This document shows, in pieces, positions 52,838 to 61,475 of a stretch of DNA of 64,000 nt. The notes below the pieces were generated by a model. It was not told the origin of the DNA, made no database searches, and was given only the letters and a program-made list of their open reading frames with translations. Every line of letters begins with the position of its first letter. The stretch's first letter is position 1. The position numbers and the translations under genes are program-made. Source of the stretch: Chitinophaga sp. MM2321 (GTDB taxonomy: Bacteria > Bacteroidota > Bacteroidia > Chitinophagales > Chitinophagaceae); NCBI RefSeq assembly GCF_964033635.1, contig NZ_OZ035533.1, forward strand, positions 1 to 64,000. The letters are read 5' to 3'.

Positions 52838-52848
52838 TTTGTTATATT
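52838..52848 (+). promoter_or_regulatory. TTTGTTATATT motif, copy 4
   Basis: TTTGTTATATT, 31 bases before the ATG of the sigma factor gene at 52879. No TTTG is found 19 bases upstream. Confidence 0.4.
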
Positions 52849-52878
52849 ACACTTCATATTATTCAAGGATTCCACTTG

Positions 52879-53472
52879 ATGAAGGATATTCAACATATTG
52901 ACAGTGATCTATTTGCTCGTCTCGCGCAAGACGATGAAGAGGCCTTTACACAGATCGTTCATTTTTTCTATAAGAAGATGCTCCCCATTGCTATTTCTCT
53001 GGTTAAATCAGAAACGGTAGCACGGGATATTATGCAGGATGTGTTTTTGAAGCTATGGTTAAACAGGGCTTTAATGACAACGATTGAGAACCCCGCTGCA
53101 TGGTTGAATGTGGTGGTATCTAATACTACCTCCAATTATATGCGGGCGCAACTCCGGTATGAGTTAAGGGTAAAACACTCGGCAGCTCAAACACCTGAAG
53201 CAGAAGAAATATGGACAGATCTGGATGCAAGGTTTACCAAATCCCTCATTGATGACGCGATTGCTGAACTTCCCACTAAAAGAAAAACGGTGTTTCTGTT
53301 GAGCCGGCGGGAAGGGCTTTCCCGCAAAGAAATTGCCTCCCGGTTGAACATTTCAGAGAATACAGTACGCAACCAGCTGACCGATGCCCTGCAATTTATC
53401 CAGGAACACCTGAAACGAAAGGGTGTGTTTCTTATCCCACCTGTGATTATCCTGCAAAGCTGGCTACAATAA
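52879..53472 (+). CDS. ECF RNA polymerase sigma factor (FecI-like)
   Basis: 197 residues from ATG 52879. Region 2: DDEEAFTQIVHFFYKKMLPI and ARDIMQDVFLKLWLNRA. Region 4: AIAELPTKRKTVFLLSRREG, then LSRKEIASRLNISENTVRNQ. It is followed by FecR and an STN-type SusC, the classical order of a surface-signalled pathway in this phylum, and would transcribe the downstream uptake genes. Confidence 0.95.
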   Translation: MKDIQHIDSDLFARLAQDDEEAFTQIVHFFYKKMLPIAISLVKSETVARDIMQDVFLKLWLNRALMTTIENPAAWLNVVVSNTTSNYMRAQLRYELRVKHSAAQTPEAEEIWTDLDARFTKSLIDDAIAELPTKRKTVFLLSRREGLSRKEIASRLNISENTVRNQLTDALQFIQEHLKRKGVFLIPPVIILQSWLQ

Positions 53473-53522
53473 ATTTTTTCCTCCCGGTAGTACATCCAAT
53501 GAAGCTGTGGTGTCAATGATGT

Positions 53523-54743
53523 ATGGAGAACAACGTCCGACTAGATTACTTTTTACAAAAGCACATTGCAGCTAATCTTTCCGATCAGGAAAAATTGCAG
53601 CTGATGCAATTGCTGGATGACCCCGGGCAACTAAAGATCTGGAATGAACTGATAGGTGAATTATATCAGAAAAATGCTGGTGATGAAGCCGGTTTCCAGG
53701 CGGAAGAGGTGGTAAAACTGATACACTTTATCTTACATCATTCTCATCAGGATAACGAAAACGCCGTTGCTCCCGATGATCTCCTGGCTGCAGCTGGCGA
53801 AATACCTGCCGATAGCCACACTGCAGTAGCACCACCCGCTACGCGCCGCATCCATTTGTTGAAAACCACCTGGTTCCGTTATGCCGCCGCCGTATTAATG
53901 CTTGTTTTTGCAGGCGGTTATCTTTATTACAACCATACACCCAAACAGGAAATAGCCAGTATCATACATCCGGTACAGTTGCCAAATGATGTGCTTCCCG
54001 GCTCGGAGAAAGCTATGCTTACACTCAGCAGTGGTAAAAAAATCGCGTTGGACTCAAGTACCAGCGAAACGATTAATGATGGAGATCTGGGTATCAACAA
54101 TAAGAATGGTACGCTGACCTATGGCAAATCGGCTGTTGTTTCCTATAACACCCTGAGTACGCCCAAAGGCGGTCAATATAAACTCACACTTCCTGATGGT
54201 ACCAACGTGCTGCTCAATGCGGCCAGCAGTATCACCTATCCTACGTCGTTTCAGGGCAATGCCCGGGCGGTAAGTATTACCGGGGAAGCCTACTTTGAAG
54301 TAACGAGGGACCCTTCGAAACCTTTTACAGTTAAAACCTATAAGGACGAAATTGTTGTATTGGGGACTTCCTTCAATGTGAATAGCTATACCGATGAACC
54401 AGATGTAAAAACATCCCTACTGGAAGGGTCCGTACATGTTAATAATATAGTACTTAAACCAGGAGAAGCCTGTAGGAGCGGGAAAATAACGACAACCGAT
54501 CTGGATCAGGACCTGGCATGGAAAAATGGCGTATTCAATTTCCATCATGTCAAATTAACGGATGCCATGCGGCAGCTTTCACGCTGGTATGATGTGGATG
54601 TCCGGTATGAAGGAAAACATACGGATGTTGAATTTGGCGGGGAAATCAGCAGGAAGCTGACGCTTAACCAGGTACTATCGGGCCTGCAAGACAAAGACGT
54701 ACATTTTAACTTAAAAGGAAGAACACTTACTGTAATTCAATAA
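53523..54743 (+). CDS. FecR-family anti-sigma factor
   Basis: 406 residues. A short cytoplasmic sigma-binding region, then one membrane helix AAAVLMLVFAGGYLYY at about 120-136. In the periplasm there is the FecR domain (YNTLSTPKGGQYKLTLPDGT; VLLNAASSITYP; GEAYFEVTRD; VLGTSFNVNSY) and a C-terminal DUF4974 domain (LTDAMRQLSRWYDVDV). It receives the signal from the STN domain of SusC and releases the sigma factor. It starts 50 bases after the sigma gene. Confidence 0.95.
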   Translation: MENNVRLDYFLQKHIAANLSDQEKLQLMQLLDDPGQLKIWNELIGELYQKNAGDEAGFQAEEVVKLIHFILHHSHQDNENAVAPDDLLAAAGEIPADSHTAVAPPATRRIHLLKTTWFRYAAAVLMLVFAGGYLYYNHTPKQEIASIIHPVQLPNDVLPGSEKAMLTLSSGKKIALDSSTSETINDGDLGINNKNGTLTYGKSAVVSYNTLSTPKGGQYKLTLPDGTNVLLNAASSITYPTSFQGNARAVSITGEAYFEVTRDPSKPFTVKTYKDEIVVLGTSFNVNSYTDEPDVKTSLLEGSVHVNNIVLKPGEACRSGKITTTDLDQDLAWKNGVFNFHHVKLTDAMRQLSRWYDVDVRYEGKHTDVEFGGEISRKLTLNQVLSGLQDKDVHFNLKGRTLTVIQ

Positions 54744-54798
54744 TTAACCAAATATCTAAATAAATAAATCGGTCTTTTTCAAGTTATCTGGAATAAGA

Positions 54799-54827
54799 AC
54801 CGGATTCCGCTTGCGACGGAATCCGGT
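54799..54827 (+). other. Strong hairpin in the SusC leader
   Basis: ACCGGATTCCG (54799-54809) and CGGAATCCGGT (54817-54827) form a perfect 11-bp stem with loop CTTGCGA. No T-tract follows. A candidate RNA structure or regulator site, 80 bases before the SusC start. Confidence 0.55.
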
Positions 54828-54906
54828 GAAAAGTTCCCGGTCGACTTAATAAAAACTCAGGCATAAAGGAGTCTCTTCATTCATCAACCAAAAACCATAC
54901 AAAAGT

Positions 54907-57900
54907 ATGCAATTAACTGCTTCTATCCGCAGATGCTTTAGGGCAAGCGGGCTCTTAACCAAAATTTTGCAGGTTATGCAACTCACCCCTGTTTTTTTAC
55001 TAGGGCTTTGTTTAAATGTGGCCGCAAATGGCCTGGCACAAACCATGACTTTTTCCGGCAAAGACGTGCCACTGGAGAAAGTGTTTACTGCCGTTAAACA
55101 GCAAACCGGCTACCTCGTCAGCTATAAGGTCAACCAGATACGGGGGACAAAGCCGGTAACAATTAATGCAAAAGAAGTACCCCTCGAAATCTTCCTGCAA
55201 CGGGTACTCAAGGATCAGGCACTCGAATTTACTATTGAGGTAAATACGATTTTTATCAAAAGAAAGGAAGGAGAATCTTCCGTGGAGGCAAGCCCGTTGA
55301 TACCGGTACCCAACCTGGCGTTCATTAATATTAAGATCAAAGGGAAGGTAACGAATGAAAAAGGAGAACCCCTGGTAGGTGTAACCGTAGCCGTTAAAGG
55401 AACGAACCGGGGCACTACCACCGATGGGGAAGGAAAATTTCAACTGTCCATTGATAGTGACCGCGATGCCGAACTGGAATTTTCTATTATCGGGTATCAG
55501 TTAAAAACAGTTAAAACAGCCAACCAGACAGAGTTTAATATTACGATGGTGGAACTTGTTTCCAAGTTAAATGATGTGGTGGTAGTGGCCTATGGCACAC
55601 AGAAAAAGTCCTCGGTAACTGCTGCTGTTTCTACCTTAAAAGGAAAAGACATCGCTTCCACCCCGGTTTCTAACCTGGGTAATAGCCTGGGAGGCCGGGT
55701 ACCGGGCGTCATCCTCAGACAAAACAACGGTGAGCCGGGAAATGACGGATCGGACATTTATATAAGAGGGATCTCTTCTACCGGTGCCAATCAGCCATTG
55801 CTCATTGTGGATGGTATACCAAGAGATTTTAAGCAACTGGACCCCAATACCATTGAGTCATTTACGGTTTTAAAGGATGCTGCTGCGGTAGCGCCCTATG
55901 GCGTGGCTGCTGCTAACGGCGTAATCCTGGTAACCACTAAAAGCGGAAAATCAGGCGCACCTTCTGTAACCTATAATGGTTATGTAGGCTTTCAGAACCC
56001 AACGGTATTTCCTGATTATGTCAGCGGTTACCAATATGGTGTATTACAAAATGCTGCGGCCAAGAATGCCGGTCTGCCGCTGCCATATTCTGATTTTGCC
56101 CTGCAGAAGCTGAAGGATGGATCTGATCCTGACGCTTATCCCAACCCGGATGTGTACAAGGATATCATTAAGAAAAATGCCATCTTAACCAATCATAATA
56201 TCGAAGTTTCCGGCGGTACCGACAAGGTGAAGTATTATGGTAGTTTCAGCCATCAGATACAGCAAGGAATGTGGCCGGCAACGAATAACAAAAAATATAA
56301 TCTCAACCTTAATTTAAGCGCCCAGGTAACCAATACAACGAAAATAACCTTTGGCGTAAATGGTAGGGTACAGAATGCCAATTACCCGTCAATAACCACC
56401 GGGCGTCTTTTTGAATTAATAGGATATACCCATACATCGAACGGGCCTTTGTATTTCAGTAATGGCGTACCAGGTACCTACATCACTTCCAGTCTTTTAA
56501 ACAGTGGATATAATAAAATAAATACAACCGCACTGTATTCACAATTATCTATCGACCAGGATTTATCTTTTATCCCCGGATTAAAAGCGAGGGTAACAGT
56601 AGCTTATGATCCTACGATTGTGCTGAATAAACTCTGGCGGATTCCTATTCATAAAGGAAGCGTAGATACCACGAAGCATCCTTATGTGATTACAGATGGC
56701 ATCTTTGAACAAACCAAAGCATCCCTGAATGAGAGTACTTCGCTGGCGCATCAACTTACCTATCAAGGGTCTTTGAGCTATGCCAGGGTATTTGGGAAAA
56801 GCAATGTAAGCGCCCTGGCGCTGTTTGAAGCGAAAGATAATTCTGCGCTTAGTCTCGCTGCGTCCAGAAGGAATTATAACCTGAGTATTGACGAAATCAG
56901 TATGGGTAGTTCAAGTGCGGCTGATATGACTACTTCCGGCACCTCTTCCAAAGCAAGACAGCTGGGATTGGTATATCGTGTTACTTATGATTATTCCAAT
57001 AAATATTTATTCGAAGCCAGCGGAAGATACGATGGTAGTTATTATTTCGCTCCGGGACACCGGTTTGGCTTTTTCCCGGCATTTTCTGTTGGCTGGCGTT
57101 TGTCAGAAGAAAATTTCATGAAGGGTATCAGCTGGGTCAACAACCTGAAGATCAGGGGATCTTATGGTGAAGTGGGCGCCCTTGCGGGATCTGCCTTCCA
57201 GTACCTGAGTACATTCGGCGTTTACGGTCCGGCCTATGTTATTGGCGGACAGGCAGTACAGGCAACATTGGAAAGAAATGAGAATAATCCAAACATCACC
57301 TGGGAAAGGGCCAAGAAAAGTGACGTGGGTATAGAAGCTACTTTGTGGGGTGGATGGTTAACGATAGAAGCGGATTATTTTCACGAGAAGAGATCCAACA
57401 TGCTGGTTAACCCTGACGTCATTGTTCCTGCCGAGTATGGAATAGGACTCAGCCAGGTAAACGCAGGGGTGATGCAGAACCAGGGTATTGATCTCTCCCT
57501 CAGCTCTTCTTACAATGTCTCCAAGGATCTGCAGGTTTCACTCAGTGGAAACTTTACCTATGCGAAAAATACGCTGCTGAAAGTATTTGAAACGGCTACC
57601 ACCTACAATAATCCAAACAGGAGAGTAACCGGTAAGGCGCTTGGAACACAATTTGGCTACCATGCTTTAGGTTTCTTCCAGGTAGATGATTTTAAAGGTA
57701 CAGGTGAACTGAAAGAAGGAATTGCTACACAACCATGGGGCGCCGTACAACCGGGTGATATCCGGTACGAGGATTTAAACGGAGATGGAAAGATCAACGA
57801 TAATGATCTTACAAAGATTGGAGATCCGATTGTACCGCAAATTCTTTTTGGTATCACTCCCTCTGTACGTTACAAGGCGTTTTCAATAGATGTATTATTT

Positions 57901-58305
57901 CAGGGTGCAGCAAAAACAAACCTTTACCTGGACAGGCAAAATGCCTGGGCATTTCATAATGGTATGTCGGCGCTCGTAGAAAATATGAACTACTGGACAC
58001 CTGAGAATCCGAATGCATTGAATCCACGGATCACTTCCGGGCCAACCACCAACAATACACAGACATCTTCTTTCTGGATGAAAAGCGGCGGCTATGTGCG
58101 GGTGAAAAGTGCGACGCTTTCCTATACCATTCCTACGACTATCTCGAAGAAAATCGGTAGTCAGAATGCAAGGGCATATGTATCCGGACAGAATGTTTTT
58201 ACCTGGACAAAGCTGAAGAATTTTGATCCGGAAAGCACTTCTCCGTATTCAAATCTTTATCCCCAGCAGAAAGTTGTTAGTGTAGGCGTTAATATCACCT
58301 TTTAA
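54907..58305 (+). CDS. SusC/RagA-family TonB-linked receptor with STN domain
   Basis: 1132 residues. Long N-terminal lead and signal peptide ending near ANGLAQ. STN (secretin/TonB short N-terminal) signalling domain at about 50-115: MTFSGKDVPLEKVFTAVKQQ and IFIKRKEGE. Then a carboxypeptidase-regulatory-like domain (GKVTNEKGEPLVGVTVAVKG), TonB box/plug from VVVVAYGTQKKSSVTAAVST, and barrel. The STN domain, missing in the SusC at 26278, links substrate binding to the FecR/sigma pair upstream. It imports an unknown ligand with SusD. Confidence 0.95.
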   Translation: MQLTASIRRCFRASGLLTKILQVMQLTPVFLLGLCLNVAANGLAQTMTFSGKDVPLEKVFTAVKQQTGYLVSYKVNQIRGTKPVTINAKEVPLEIFLQRVLKDQALEFTIEVNTIFIKRKEGESSVEASPLIPVPNLAFINIKIKGKVTNEKGEPLVGVTVAVKGTNRGTTTDGEGKFQLSIDSDRDAELEFSIIGYQLKTVKTANQTEFNITMVELVSKLNDVVVVAYGTQKKSSVTAAVSTLKGKDIASTPVSNLGNSLGGRVPGVILRQNNGEPGNDGSDIYIRGISSTGANQPLLIVDGIPRDFKQLDPNTIESFTVLKDAAAVAPYGVAAANGVILVTTKSGKSGAPSVTYNGYVGFQNPTVFPDYVSGYQYGVLQNAAAKNAGLPLPYSDFALQKLKDGSDPDAYPNPDVYKDIIKKNAILTNHNIEVSGGTDKVKYYGSFSHQIQQGMWPATNNKKYNLNLNLSAQVTNTTKITFGVNGRVQNANYPSITTGRLFELIGYTHTSNGPLYFSNGVPGTYITSSLLNSGYNKINTTALYSQLSIDQDLSFIPGLKARVTVAYDPTIVLNKLWRIPIHKGSVDTTKHPYVITDGIFEQTKASLNESTSLAHQLTYQGSLSYARVFGKSNVSALALFEAKDNSALSLAASRRNYNLSIDEISMGSSSAADMTTSGTSSKARQLGLVYRVTYDYSNKYLFEASGRYDGSYYFAPGHRFGFFPAFSVGWRLSEENFMKGISWVNNLKIRGSYGEVGALAGSAFQYLSTFGVYGPAYVIGGQAVQATLERNENNPNITWERAKKSDVGIEATLWGGWLTIEADYFHEKRSNMLVNPDVIVPAEYGIGLSQVNAGVMQNQGIDLSLSSSYNVSKDLQVSLSGNFTYAKNTLLKVFETATTYNNPNRRVTGKALGTQFGYHALGFFQVDDFKGTGELKEGIATQPWGAVQPGDIRYEDLNGDGKINDNDLTKIGDPIVPQILFGITPSVRYKAFSIDVLFQGAAKTNLYLDRQNAWAFHNGMSALVENMNYWTPENPNALNPRITSGPTTNNTQTSSFWMKSGGYVRVKSATLSYTIPTTISKKIGSQNARAYVSGQNVFTWTKLKNFDPESTSPYSNLYPQQKVVSVGVNITF

Positions 58306-58322
58306 GAATTTTAAAATATTGC

Positions 58323-59957
58323 ATGATGAACAACGTAATTAAAAACCTCCATATAAAGGTTGCATCACTGCTGTTATTGGCGGTAAGTGTAACTTCCTGT
58401 AATAAATTTTTAGAAGTAGCTCCAAAGGACCAGGTGGCAGCGGCTACACTTTTTGAAAGCACCGGTAATGCGGACCTGTTTTTGAATAATGTGTACGCCC
58501 AGTTGCAAGGCCCGTTTACCACGTATGATCCAACGGAGAATTTTTCAGATAATGCCATGAACGGCGTGGGTGGAACGGCCAGCAGGGTGCTGTATGCTAC
58601 TTCCGTATATACACCCAGCAATGCGCCAAGTTACTGGGGATTATACAATTATATCAGGGCCGCCAATGTATTCATCGCGCAGGTGAATGCTTCCACACTG
58701 GATGAAGCCTGGAAAAAACAAAGATTGGGCGAGGCCCGTTTTCTAAGGGCTTACTTCTACCATATATTATGGACATATTATGGAGGCGTACCCATTATTA
58801 CAGATGTGTTGAGTCAGAAAGATGGGGATGAAATATTCAGGGAGCGCAATACCGATGAAGAAACCTTCAAATTCATTACAGACGAATGTGCAGCTATCGC
58901 TGAAGATCTTCCCCTGACAGCAGAATCAGGAAGAGCTACAAAAGGCGCGGCACTCACGCTGAAAGGCTGGTGTGAACTTTTTGCAGCCAGTACATTGAAG
59001 AATCCATCCAATGATAAAACCAAATGGGCGAAAGCAGCAGCTACGAACAAACAGGTAATGGATCTCAATAAATATACTTTATTCGCGGATTATAATACCC
59101 AGTTTTTTGAAGAGAACAATGATAATGTGGAGACGATCTTTGCGAAGAAATATTTAGGAGGAACCTCACTCGGAGGAGGCCGGGAAGGCTTACAGGGAAC
59201 GTGGATCGTGGGTGGTATACAGCGTGCATACGGCGGTGTTAACCCTACCCAGGAACTGGTGGATGACTATGAAATGGCGAATGGACTTCCTATCACCGAT
59301 CCCGCTTCAGGCTATAATCCGCAAAATCCTTATGTAGGCAGAGAACAAAGGTTTTACCAGTCAGTTATTTACGATGGCGCAAAATGGCTGGGTTATGAAA
59401 TAGTTACCCGTCATGGTGTCGGTAGTAAAAATGAAACGGATCTGAGTAATATTAACGAGTCTACCAATACAGGATATTGTTTGCTGAAAGGATTGAATCC
59501 GAAGTATGCTATCAATGGAAATAACCAACAGAACAGCGCCAACTTTATCATATTCAGGTATGCGGAAGTATTGCTGAGTTATGCGGAAGCACAGAACGAA
59601 GCCGTAGGTCCGGATCCTTCCGTGTATGAAGCGATAAGACTGGTACGGGAGCGTTCAGCATTGCCTGCATTACCAGCTGGTTTGAACCAGGTGGAGATGC
59701 GTACGGCCATACGCCACGAACGTAGAATAGAACTGGCCTTTGAAGAAAAACGCTGGTTCGATCTGATCAGGTGGAAGATTGCAGAAACAAACCTGAACGG
59801 TAACTTACATGCCATACTCATAGAAAATGGCGTGTATACAATTATACCCGCTGCGGAAGGAAAGCGGATATTTTATCCTGAGAAAAATTACGTGTATCCT
59901 ATCCCTCAGTCGGCCATTGATAAGAACAAAAAATTAGTGCAGAACCCGAATTATTAA
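58323..59957 (+). CDS. SusD/RagB-family lipoprotein
   Basis: 544 residues. Lipoprotein signal with LAVSVTSC-N. SusD fold: ARFLRAYFYHILWTYYGGVP, ATKGAALTLKGWCELFAAST, the late ERRIELAFEEKRWFDLIRWK and C-terminal NYVYPIPQSAIDKN. It lies 17 bases after SusC. It captures the substrate at the surface. A structured terminator-like element follows, so expression of the next genes may be lower. Confidence 0.95.
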   Translation: MMNNVIKNLHIKVASLLLLAVSVTSCNKFLEVAPKDQVAAATLFESTGNADLFLNNVYAQLQGPFTTYDPTENFSDNAMNGVGGTASRVLYATSVYTPSNAPSYWGLYNYIRAANVFIAQVNASTLDEAWKKQRLGEARFLRAYFYHILWTYYGGVPIITDVLSQKDGDEIFRERNTDEETFKFITDECAAIAEDLPLTAESGRATKGAALTLKGWCELFAASTLKNPSNDKTKWAKAAATNKQVMDLNKYTLFADYNTQFFEENNDNVETIFAKKYLGGTSLGGGREGLQGTWIVGGIQRAYGGVNPTQELVDDYEMANGLPITDPASGYNPQNPYVGREQRFYQSVIYDGAKWLGYEIVTRHGVGSKNETDLSNINESTNTGYCLLKGLNPKYAINGNNQQNSANFIIFRYAEVLLSYAEAQNEAVGPDPSVYEAIRLVRERSALPALPAGLNQVEMRTAIRHERRIELAFEEKRWFDLIRWKIAETNLNGNLHAILIENGVYTIIPAAEGKRIFYPEKNYVYPIPQSAIDKNKKLVQNPNY

Positions 59958-59961
59958 CCAT

Positions 59962-60037
59962 ACACCTGTCCACTGCATTGCCCCTTGTTTGGGGGGCAAT
60001 GCGGTATGGCAGACATACAATGACAGGTGTTTTTTTA
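59962..60037 (+). terminator. Two-stem terminator or attenuator after SusD
   Basis: Outer stem ACACCTGTC (59962-59970) with GACAGGTGT (60022-60030), directly followed by seven T residues. Nested inside it is a second stem, GCATTGCCCC (59975-59984) with GGGGCAATGC (59993-60002). The unusual double structure could give partial read-through into the ceramidase-like gene. Confidence 0.7.
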
Positions 60038-60052
60038 AATAAATTCAGTCAT

Positions 60053-61435
60053 ATGAAAAGTATCGGAGTTATTGATTTGAATAAAGTTTCTTTTAAACAG
60101 CGTGCAGACCGTTGGATTTCTTTTTCGCTTTTGCTGTTAGGTGCCACGTTTTTTGTTGCGCCGGCAGCCAGTGCGCAATTGCGTGCTGCGGTAGTGAAGG
60201 TAGATATTACACCTTCGGATTCGCAGTACCTGCTGGGCTACCAGGAGCGGAAGTCAACAGGCGTGCTGGACAAGATCTATCACCGCATTGTGGCAATAGA
60301 TGATGGAACCACACAATTTTTTATTGTATCATCTGATCTCTGTCTGTATTCTCCTTCGGAATATGATAAGGTAGCTGCCAGGTTGCAGAAGCAATACGGC
60401 ATCAATCCGTTGAATATATGGTGGTCAACCACGCATACGCATTCGGCGCCTGAAGTGGGGGTTACTGGTTTGTATGGCATCTATATGGGAGATCGTATCA
60501 AACACGAAGTAGACGCTGCTTATACGGCGATGGTGGAACAGAAATTAGTGGATGGCATCCTGGAAGCCCGTAAAAATCTCGTTCCTGCCCGTCTCGGTGT
60601 AGGCTGGGGTTTTTCACAGGCAAATATCAACCGCCGCGCAATTGATGTAAATGGTAAAGCCTCTCTGGGGCTCAATCCCGACGGACCAGTTGATCGCCGG
60701 ATAGGATTGTTGCGATTGGATAAGGAAGATGGAAGCCCTTTGGTATTGATAGCTAATTATGCCATGCACGGAACCGTAATGAGCGGCGCTAATCTTGATA
60801 TCAGCGGAGATGCGCCGGGAATCGTTGCGGAATATGTAGAGAAAAAAATAGGCGCACCGGTGCTGTATATCAATGGTGCTGCTGGTAACCTGGCACCTAT
60901 TTACAGTACTTACCCGAATTGGAGAGCCGGACATTTAAGTCAGTTCAGGGTATTGTTGGGAGACAAAATTCTCGAAGCCAATGCAAAAATTAAATCAGGA
61001 ATCGATAACCTGAAAATGGTAACAGGTGCGTTAACGGTAGAAACACCCAGGAAGCCGGGTATGGATTGGTCTGCGGATCTCGCGAAGTACAGCGTTACCA
61101 GGGCAGGTGTGAATATGGTGAAGCTACCCGTTCGTTTCCTGAAGATCAATGAAGAAATAGCCATATGGAGTGCGCCTATCGAGTTGTTTTGTGAAGTGTC
61201 TAATGAAGTGCGCAACCGCTCACCTTTTTCCTATACTTTTTATTTTGGGTATACCAATGGCTGGTTTGGTTATATGCCAACTGCATCTGAATGGCCGCAC
61301 GGAGGATATGAAGTGGAAACGGTTTCACCGTTTACGGATGCTGCTGCAAAAGATCTGACAGAATCGGTTGTCGGATATTTACATGGAGACATGAAAACAA
61401 ACCCATCTCCCGTAAAATCCAAACGAAAAAAATAG
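60053..61435 (+). CDS. Neutral/alkaline ceramidase-like secreted hydrolase
   Basis: 460 residues from ATG 60053; an ATG-less extension upstream would overlap the terminator. Hydrophobic signal (FSLLLLGATFFVAPAASAQ) after a 25-residue lead. The N-terminal neutral-ceramidase domain has AVVKVDITPSDSQYLLGYQ, WWSTTHTHSAPEVG with zinc-type H128 and H130, and NYAMHGTVMSG. It is shorter than true ceramidases (about 650 residues), lacks their C-terminal domain, and may hydrolyse another amide or glycoside bond. It lies in the sigma/FecR/SusCD locus. Confidence 0.82.
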   Translation: MKSIGVIDLNKVSFKQRADRWISFSLLLLGATFFVAPAASAQLRAAVVKVDITPSDSQYLLGYQERKSTGVLDKIYHRIVAIDDGTTQFFIVSSDLCLYSPSEYDKVAARLQKQYGINPLNIWWSTTHTHSAPEVGVTGLYGIYMGDRIKHEVDAAYTAMVEQKLVDGILEARKNLVPARLGVGWGFSQANINRRAIDVNGKASLGLNPDGPVDRRIGLLRLDKEDGSPLVLIANYAMHGTVMSGANLDISGDAPGIVAEYVEKKIGAPVLYINGAAGNLAPIYSTYPNWRAGHLSQFRVLLGDKILEANAKIKSGIDNLKMVTGALTVETPRKPGMDWSADLAKYSVTRAGVNMVKLPVRFLKINEEIAIWSAPIELFCEVSNEVRNRSPFSYTFYFGYTNGWFGYMPTASEWPHGGYEVETVSPFTDAAAKDLTESVVGYLHGDMKTNPSPVKSKRKK

Positions 61436-61475
61436 ACCGTCAACATGCAATTTCAAATTAAAATGCAAATTTAAC

